A stretch of 64,000 nt of DNA from Ampullaceana balthica (taxonomy: Eukaryota > Mollusca > Gastropoda > Lymnaeidae): the NCBI GenBank assembly GCA_944989445.1, contig CALYLW010000126.1, positions 248,001-312,000 of the forward strand, given 5' to 3'. The stretch's first letter is position 1. Each line of letters opens with the position of its first letter. The position numbers and the translations under genes were made by a program. Shown piece by piece: positions 60,111 through 64,000 of the stretch. Under the pieces are notes generated by a model. The model was not told the origin of the DNA, did not search any database, and saw nothing but the letters and a program-made list of their open reading frames with translations.

Positions 60111-60660
60111 TCAACAGCAACAACAACAAAAACAACAACAGCAACAAAACAACAAAAACAAACAACAAAAACAAAACAACAACACACAACAACTACAACA
60201 ACAACAGCAACAACAACAAAGCAACAACAACAAAACAACAACTACAACAACAACAGCAACAACAACAGCAACAACGACAAAAACAACAACAGAAACAGCA
60301 ACAGCAACAAAACAACAACAAAAAACAACAACAAAAACAACAAAATTAACAACAAAACAACAACAAAACAACTACAACAACAACAGCAACAACAACAAAG
60401 CAACAACAACAAAACAACAACTACAACAGCAACAACAACAAAGCAACAACAACATGAAGGGCATTGTCGTCGCAGGGCAAGGGATGTGGACAACAACAAC
60501 AGCAAAAACAACACAAAAGCAACAACAGCAAAAGCAACAACAACAGAAACAACAACAGCAACAACAACAAAAAAAACAACAGCAACAACAACAAAAACAA
60601 AACAACAACAAAAACATCAACAACAAAACAACAACAAAGCAACAACAACAACAAAAAAAT
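60107..60660. repeat. CAA/ACA microsatellite, about 550 bp, interrupted once
   Basis: Runs of caa, cag and aac in changing order, broken at about 60452-60490 by a unique gaagggcattgtcgtcgcag. The Thr/Gln/Asn and Val/Leu/Cys open frames are artefacts. Confidence 0.95.
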
Positions 60661-60761
60661 TATTTTATGGCGATAATCGCCTTCTTGTTAATCTCGACAC
60701 CAAAATGTTTATTAATTTGCGTCATTATTTTACGTCTTAATTTTCAATAATTTTTATTTTA

Positions 60762-60805
60762 TATAGCTCATATAGGGAAAAACTACATTTTGGGCCCCCG
60801 GGCCC
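60762..60805. repeat. Fragment of the 165-bp satellite
   Basis: tatatagctcatatagggaa then aaactacattttgggccccc matches the unit of the array at 62765-63610, on the other side of the Helitron gene. Confidence 0.75.
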
Positions 60806-60957
60806 CAGTATCTTATATATAAGGAACGAAACCTGTTTAATAACCTTTCCGGTATAATTTTGTGTACGTGTACCAAATTTCACGTTATTTGGTTGTCTGG
60901 ATCTTGAGTTATTAGGGAACAGACAGACAGACAACAAATGCGTCTTATATATATAGA

Positions 60958-62785
60958 CTAGGGGCAAGTACCCGGCTTCGCCCGGGTTTAAAATAAGGTT
61001 TTCTGTAGAAGCGTACACAACTAACTGTTTACTTGCATGCTATAAAATGGTACATTTAACAGTGTATGTGCTGCATGGCTTAATTTCAAGGATGTCACCA
61101 TCCTCATCTTTCACAATAACAGTTTTGAGATCTTCAAATGAAATAGGTCCCCGAATATGGTGCAGCAGGAGGCGCATGTGAAATGCTTCTCTGTTGTGAG
61201 GATGCACAGTGTACACTCTTCCCAAGGCATTGTCTGTCACATATCTCGGGAAGTCTGCAAGAGGTATACCTTTTTTCGGATTTGCCAGACCTTTTGACTG
61301 GCATCCCAGCGAAAATGTCTAGGCACTTCAGAATACAGCAATGTTTTTGCAAGAGGATCTGTTTTGCAGAGATCAAAAAACGCTGTTAATGTAGTCTTTG
61401 TTGGAGTGTCTGTCAAATGTGCTGTTGGCTGTCCTGGTTTATAGTATACTCCTTGGCCTCCTTCAAGATGTACTGCCAAGTGAACAACTGTTGGATACCT
61501 TTGATGGATGGGAAAGTTAAGCAGGCGCCACACTGCCTCACTGCTACTAATGTATCGTCCTTGTTGATAATTAATTGGTAACCCCATCAAGCCTGTTCGG
61601 CATTTCATTTGCAACAGTAAACATGGCTGCATCACTTCCCTTGGTAACATAATTGCAAATCTACTTGATGCTTGTGTTTCTATGACGTACATAGGTCATT
61701 CCATCCTGTGCATATTCATGCATGTAACGGGGCCCTCCACTGAAGGATGAAGGCAGCACCACTAATTTGCCAAGATTTTCAGAAGTCACATTGTTGTCAT
61801 TCCTTACTGCCTCTAATAGTACACCATAGTCCTCAGCTCTAAGTTTTGTTTGGTTGAGTCTGATGAAACGCAATCTCTCATTCTCAACCTTAGCATACAT
61901 ATCCACTATGTATTGCTGGAAAAGGCGCGGGCATCTGAGGAGTGTATTAAATTCGTTGACTCTTTGCATCATGCGATATGCATAGTAGTCATTGCTTGTG
62001 GCCTTGTTTACATCTTTTATGTTCAAATCATAGCCATCTTCTCCTCTAACAAATAGCAGAGGATACTGAAGTGGATCATATGACCTGTGAGTGTCTTGAA
62101 TCCTTTGAAGTGGCATTTGTGAGCAACTTCTTGAATGCAGCACAATGTCTCTACGATCACCTAGCTCTCCAGCAATCATGATGCCACTTCACTAACAGAT
62201 GGTGCATTGAATCTGCCTTTGTGTTCCTTTAATGGTGCTTTGCCGGAAATTTTGATTTTGTAGTCCACTTGAGTGTTATCCATAATCTCAGCAGCCATTT
62301 TAAATGACCTCACATAGCTGTTATGCTGATGCAGCATTCTTTGCAGTTTGAGGACAATGTTTCTGTCAACAGGACTGTCAAGCAAATCCAGTCGTCTTTG
62401 CACTTGCTCATCTTCTCCCAAGAAGTAAATCTGGAGATATTTGCTGTCTACAGCATTGACTGGATGAAGAGGTCCAGCATGGTGGTACACTTGGCCTTGG
62501 ACCTTGAATGTTGGTGTCCACCCGTTATTCACGACAACATTAGACTTGAAGGAAGTCACGGCAAACATATTATTGAATAGTCTAATAAGTTTCACAAAGT
62601 CCTTTGATTGTGCAGTTTCACCATTCAACAGAATGCACAATGGTTCTGGTGGCTTTAGAATTGGGGGCAGTTTGACTTTACCACTGGAACAGCACATGCC
62701 TGGAGTTTCTTTGCTCAGCTGTTTCAGCTGCTCTGGGAACTCTGTGGCGGACCTGATCTGCCTGGATTTTATATATTTTTTTTTC
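60958..62785 (-). pseudogene. Decayed Helitron Rep/helicase gene with its 3' terminus
   Basis: The minus strand matches Helitron polyproteins in order: FPEQLKQLSKETPG and MCCSSGKVKLP (from about 62745), an N-terminal Helitron-like domain with SYDPLQYPLLFVRGEDGYD, DGMTYVR (about 61690), YISSSEAVWRLLNFPIHQRY, and GRVYTVHPHN then LLLHHIRGPISFEDLKTV (about 61120). Defects: a one-base shift near 62176; a deletion right after DGMTYVR that removes the region where the HUH endonuclease residues should be; a stop just after it; and a shift in an A6 run near 61270. Nothing of the PIF1-type helicase follows. The 3' end is the hairpin and CTAG at 60958-60990. It cannot be functional. Confidence 0.85.
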
Positions 62786-63610
62786 GTATGTTATCATTGC
62801 GGGAGAGTACTCAACAACTTCCCAAAGTTTCATGCTCCTATTTACACGGGAAGTTGGATATTTAATGATTAGTCTGTTTTATATAGCTCATATTAGGAAA
62901 ATACCTACATTTTGGCCCAAGGCCCCCTAGTGAGTAATAATTTTATATATTTTTTTCGCATGTTACCATCGCGCGAGGGTACTCAAAATCTTCCAAAAGT
63001 TTCATTCTTCTACTTACATGGTAATTTGGAGAATTATTGATGAGTCAGTTTGATATATGAAAAAAAACTACATTCAGGCCTCTGACCACCCAGTGAGTGA
63101 TAATTTTTATTAATGTTTCGCCAGTTACCATTTTGGGAGGGTATATAACAACTTCACAAAGTTTCATGCTTCTACCTACACAGGAAATAGGAGATTTAAT
63201 GATGAGCCTGATTTATATAGCTCATTTAAGAAAAAACTACGTTTGGGCCCCCGCCCACCCCCCTACCCAGTTAGTGATAACTTTATACTTTTTTCGACTG
63301 TTACCATTGCGGGAGGGTACTCAACGACTTTCCAAATTTTCATGCTTCTACCTACTCGGGAATATGAGGAATTGGTGTTGATTCAGTTTTATATAGCCCA
63401 TATAAGGAAAAACCGGTTTTGGGGCACCCGGCCACCCATGAGTGGAAATGTTTACATTATTTTTCACCAATTATCGTCATAATAGTGTATTTGGCAAGTT
63501 CCCAAAAGTTTCATGCTTCTACCCTCACGGGAGGTTGGAGAATTAGTTTTGAGTCAGTTTTAAATATACGGAAAAAAAATACATTTTGGCCCCGCCCCCA
63601 GTAAGTGATA
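62765..63610. repeat. Satellite, about 165-bp unit, five to six copies
   Basis: Units share tttttcg.atgttaccattg, gggagggtactcaacaactt, caaagtttcatgcttctacc, tatatagctcatataaggaa and tacattttggcccc. Copies differ by 15-25% by eye. Short open frames over it are artefacts. Confidence 0.85.
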
Positions 63611-64000
63611 ATTTATATAATTCATTTTTCTGTTGTATGGGGTTTATTTGTTTTAAAGAAACATTTCGAAACGCAATGTTTGAGCTTAAAATGTGCCCTG
63701 CTGGTTTCGTTTAAGTTATGCAAAAAGTATAAACACAGTTGCTTAGCTACAGTGTTTATGCCACCCAGGGATGGACGATATTATTGACTCCTACCCTCGC
63801 CGATAAAAGGAAAAAGCTTGATCGGACGACTGGATAAAATACATATAGAATATACAAAAAAGAAACAGTGTAAAGTAAAAAAATATGTAATTTGCAAACA
63901 AATTTTATAAAAATATATACGTAATCTTGTTAGAGGCGCAACATTAACAGACATAAAAATAAACCATTTCATAACATTTAGTTCACAACAAAAAACACAC
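63611..64000. other. No gene seen
   Basis: AT-rich single-copy sequence to the right edge. Confidence 0.6.

Noticed and set aside
60039..60750. Gln/Asn/Thr-rich proteins
   Set aside because: They are translations of a CAA/ACA microsatellite in several frames and both strands.

Overview
This is animal nuclear DNA, not bacterial. It has GT-AG spliced exons, a tRNA-like SINE, LINE reverse-transcriptase fragments, hAT-type elements, Helitrons and very many minisatellites. The mix suits a lophotrochozoan, perhaps a gastropod mollusc, but the species assignment is inference. Most long open reading frames in the window are artefacts of tandem repeats whose period is a multiple of three.

The one clear host gene lies on the minus strand and fills at least 1-41613. 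Thirteen exons (x1 to x13, transcript order) can be followed, with splice sites and phases that all agree: 41515-41613, 37937-38061, 35941-36114, 29469-29631, 26472-26597, 22608-22839, 12703-12836, 6640-6794, 3976-4078, 3604-3680, 3107-3322, 2348-2447 and 1-1089. The last runs off the left edge. A further candidate exon sits at 27265-27366. Together the thirteen encode about 931 residues: an acidic lead-in, a Lys/Glu/Arg-rich helix, a proline-rich linker, a long heptad-type coiled coil, and a Ser/Pro/Thr-rich tail that contains nine in-frame copies of a 13-residue minisatellite. I do not recognise the family; it looks like a cytoskeletal or centrosomal coiled-coil scaffold. Its start is not identified.

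The introns and the 5' side hold more than 30 unrelated minisatellites. The largest are a 36-bp array at 7.3-11.4 kb, a 27-bp array at 11.5-12.6 kb, a 32-bp array at 13.65-15.44 kb, a 26-bp array at 48.7-51.0 kb and an 85-bp array at 51.6-52.7 kb. Several arrays stop within 80 bp of a splice site.

Mobile elements: two SINE copies (2.9 and 39.2 kb); a hAT-like MITE with 8-bp target duplications (5.2 kb); LINE C-terminal scraps (4.3 and 16.1 kb); a decayed jockey/Rex1-like reverse transcriptase (24.4-25.1 kb) split by a fold-back insert with a 13-bp duplication; a decayed ZMYM1-like hAT transposase (30.7-32.9 kb); a hAT MITE with perfect 8-bp duplications that itself contains a second MITE (43.7-44.6 kb); a short Helitron-like family (21.1, 29.0, 33.2 and 43.0 kb); a block of about 500-bp units with inverted ends (57.2-59.0 kb); and a decayed Helitron Rep/helicase gene (61.0-62.8 kb) with a 165-bp satellite on its right and a piece of the same satellite on its left.
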